Positions 62,355 to 64,000 of a stretch of DNA of 64,000 bases are shown here, one piece after another. The DNA comes from Psychrobacter glaciei (GTDB lineage Bacteria; Pseudomonadota; Gammaproteobacteria; Pseudomonadales; Moraxellaceae): assembly GCF_014652895.1 (NCBI RefSeq), contig NZ_BMZR01000001.1:1115067-1179066 (forward strand). The letters are read 5' to 3'. Position numbers and translations under genes: made by a program. Under the pieces are notes generated by a model that was given only the letters and a program-made list of their open reading frames with translations, was not told the origin of the DNA and did not search any database. The stretch's first letter is position 1. Every line of letters begins with the position of its first letter.

Positions 62355-63886
62355 CAACCCTCAGTCAATAATTCTACACTGACTTGAAAATAATAGTCAT
62401 CCTTAATCGTGATGCCAACTTTGCCTTTATGTGCATTAGCGATAGCCTGAACGATAGACAATCCCAATCCTGTGCCTGAATGCTGATGGCTAGTCTTATC
62501 ATGACGATAGAATCGCTCAAACAACTTATCAGCTTCACTCTGATTGAGCATCTTGTCTAAGCGATTAGTCACTGTTATTAATAAAGATTGCTTTGAGGAT
62601 AGAGCCTCTTCCTTTGCCGTATCAAGGGTGCTGCCTGAGGTAATAATGGTAGCTGATATTGTGATAACACTGTCACTAGCGGCGTAATAAATGGCATTTG
62701 ACATCAGATTGGCAAACAGCCGCTGCAATAGGCCTTCATCACCTAATACTGTCTTAAATTCGCCTGATCTTTCAAAAGTTATCCCTCGATCCTCTGCAAT
62801 CATTTCATAGTAATCAACGAGCTTGGTGATTAAGCTGTCCGTATCTACGTGACTAATTTGCGAGTCACTTAATCCTTTCTGAGTTTTTGCCAGCAGCAAC
62901 ATATTATTAATCAGAACCGATAACTGCTCTAACGTATCATGCTGATGATGCAATTGTTCTATGTATTCAGTACCCTCACGAGGTTTGCTAAGCATGACCT
63001 GCGTTTGTGTACTAAGCGTCGCTATTGGGGTGCGGAGCTCGTGGGCGATATTGTCTGAAAATCGTGACAAAGATTCAAAGTTGCTTTCAAGCTTGACCAT
63101 CATTGAGTTGTAAGATTCTGCTAGCGGTCGCAGCTCTAATGGCATGTCACTGACAGTTACTCTTTCATCCAACCTTTCAGGATTGATTCTTTTCATTTTT
63201 TGTACGATAGTGGCCAAAGGCGCAAAACCCCAATACACGCTCAATGCGGCGATTGAGACGAGTAATAGTGTAATGGCGAATAAAATCATACTAAGCTGAC
63301 GATTGAACTGTAATAAATACTGATGATGTACATCTATAGGTAACGCGATAAGCGCGAGCATTTTGTCGTCTTCAATGACCATCGCTCGATAATATCTGCT
63401 GTTAATACTCATCACAAACTGTTGCTTATCATTATCTTGTCGCAGTGACAACAGATTAAACGCTTCCCCTAGCTCTTGAGTAAAGTTGTTGGGGGTGCTA
63501 GACAGTATCTGTCCGTCTTTGTTAGCAATGACCGTTTTTAGATCGTAATCTAGCCAAGAAGAATGTAGATGACCAGCCTCCTCTGATGCTTCTGCAGAAA
63601 ATGACGTTGTATCAGATGACAAGCTTAACGGTGGCTGGTTATTTAATAGGCCTTGAGAATTTGTTAGCATTTGAGAGGTTATATGGCTGTTAGGCTCTGC
63701 CACTTGCTTACGCAGGTTAAAAGCCGCATGGGTGATAATCTCTGAGTCCATTTGCTCAAAATGGCCCTTAACAGAGTGCTGTACCCAAATATAAATAATA
63801 ATCTGTGACATAACGACAAATATCGTGAGTAACAACACAGTACGCCACAATAGTGGCAAGCGTCGATTGTCCAACCTGTGTTTCAT
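62354..63886 (-). CDS. Two-component sensor histidine kinase (EnvZ/CusS type)
   Basis: This 510-aa inner-membrane kinase has two membrane helices (about residues 13-34 and 199-219) flanking a periplasmic sensor domain of about 165 residues, a HAMP linker (about 220-272), the phospho-acceptor His282 in FSDNIAHELRTPIATL, the N-box ANLMSNAIYYAA, and the G-box GTGLGLSIVQAI. The layout is like heavy-metal sensors of the CusS/QseC group, but no metal-binding motif is visible, so the signal is unknown. ATG 63886 lies one base after the response-regulator stop (TAATATG). Its stop codon TGA overlaps the end of a repeat element. Confidence 0.92.
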   Translation of the reverse strand: MKHRLDNRRLPLLWRTVLLLTIFVVMSQIIIYIWVQHSVKGHFEQMDSEIITHAAFNLRKQVAEPNSHITSQMLTNSQGLLNNQPPLSLSSDTTSFSAEASEEAGHLHSSWLDYDLKTVIANKDGQILSSTPNNFTQELGEAFNLLSLRQDNDKQQFVMSINSRYYRAMVIEDDKMLALIALPIDVHHQYLLQFNRQLSMILFAITLLLVSIAALSVYWGFAPLATIVQKMKRINPERLDERVTVSDMPLELRPLAESYNSMMVKLESNFESLSRFSDNIAHELRTPIATLSTQTQVMLSKPREGTEYIEQLHHQHDTLEQLSVLINNMLLLAKTQKGLSDSQISHVDTDSLITKLVDYYEMIAEDRGITFERSGEFKTVLGDEGLLQRLFANLMSNAIYYAASDSVITISATIITSGSTLDTAKEEALSSKQSLLITVTNRLDKMLNQSEADKLFERFYRHDKTSHQHSGTGLGLSIVQAIANAHKGKVGITIKDDYYFQVSVELLTEG

Positions 63887-63887
63887 A

Positions 63888-64000
63888 TTAGATATTGCCA
63901 GCTTCGTAAGACGGATTATTATCAAGCACTGTATCGACAGCCTCCAATCGGTACCCCATACCACGCACAGTATGAATCAGCTTTGCCTCATGCTCATCAT
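63888..64000 (-). CDS. OmpR-family response regulator, C-terminal end (partial)
   Basis: The last 36 codons of a response regulator run in from the window edge. The text DEHEAKLIHTVRGMGYRLEA is the end of an OmpR/PhoB-type winged helix, followed by a 17-residue tail. The stop TAA (63888-63890) is one base from the kinase ATG, so both are in one operon and form a cognate pair. The rest lies beyond base 64000. Confidence 0.88.
   Translation of the reverse strand, partial: DEHEAKLIHTVRGMGYRLEAVDTVLDNNPSYEAGNI

Noticed and set aside
1..64000. CRISPR arrays, tRNA/rRNA genes, prophage or complete IS elements
   Set aside because: No regularly spaced repeats, cloverleaf-like conserved tRNA loops, rRNA sequence or transposase/integrase coding sequence was recognised on either strand.

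Overview
The window looks like a chromosomal segment of a Psychrobacter-like member of the Moraxellaceae (Gammaproteobacteria). This rests on the catechol/benzoate genes and their CatM/BenM-type ATAC-N7-GTAT boxes as known in Acinetobacter, the AT-leaning codon use, and Moraxellaceae-like protein sequences. Genus is an inference. No rRNA, tRNA, CRISPR array, intact insertion sequence or prophage was found.

Layout. 1-505: 3' end of a carbamate kinase gene. 1412-14269: a nitrogen block on the + strand, with the urea ABC importer urtABCDE followed by the urease genes ureD, ureA, a fused ureB-ureC, ureE, ureF, ureG and a HupE/UreJ-type nickel permease. Urea is imported by Urt and hydrolysed by a nickel urease whose maturation proteins are all encoded here. 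14553-17834 (-): a three-gene MacAB-like ABC exporter. 18073-18978: a 3-hydroxyacyl-CoA dehydrogenase gene interrupted by an in-frame TAG. 19306-22132: a royal-jelly/yellow-family lipoprotein, a DoxX protein and a LysR regulator. 22641-26403: an MFS permease, two glutathione transferases and a TetR regulator. The MFS and first GST genes share an identical operator-promoter arrangement. 27207-29078: a large lipoprotein alpha/beta hydrolase.

29368-36665 (-): a 5-oxoproline-type operon (DUF1445 hydro-lyase, accB, accC, pxpB, pxpC, pxpA, an Nramp-like transporter and a second biotin-carrier-like protein that lacks the biotin lysine). Two small mobile-type repeats sit inside it. 37052-44455 (-): a catabolic cluster with two proteins of unknown function, a BCCT transporter, a divergent dipeptidase, an aldehyde dehydrogenase and RidA. 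It is divergent from a LysR gene, with a perfect 19-bp palindrome between them. 45648-46787: an M14 carboxypeptidase.

47058-61670: a compact beta-ketoadipate supercluster: catM(-)/catB catC catA benA benB benC benD benE catI catJ catF catD benK. It carries benzoate through catechol and cis,cis-muconate to succinyl-CoA and acetyl-CoA, and CatM/BenM-type boxes lie in front of catB and of the final transporter. 62354-64000 (-): a two-component sensor kinase and the C-terminal end of its response regulator.

At least three families of small inverted-repeat elements are scattered through the window: a ~172-bp element (two copies), a ~183-bp element (one copy plus a 38-bp end-to-end remnant that now forms a terminator), and 108-146-bp elements ending in TATAGTC/GACTATA.
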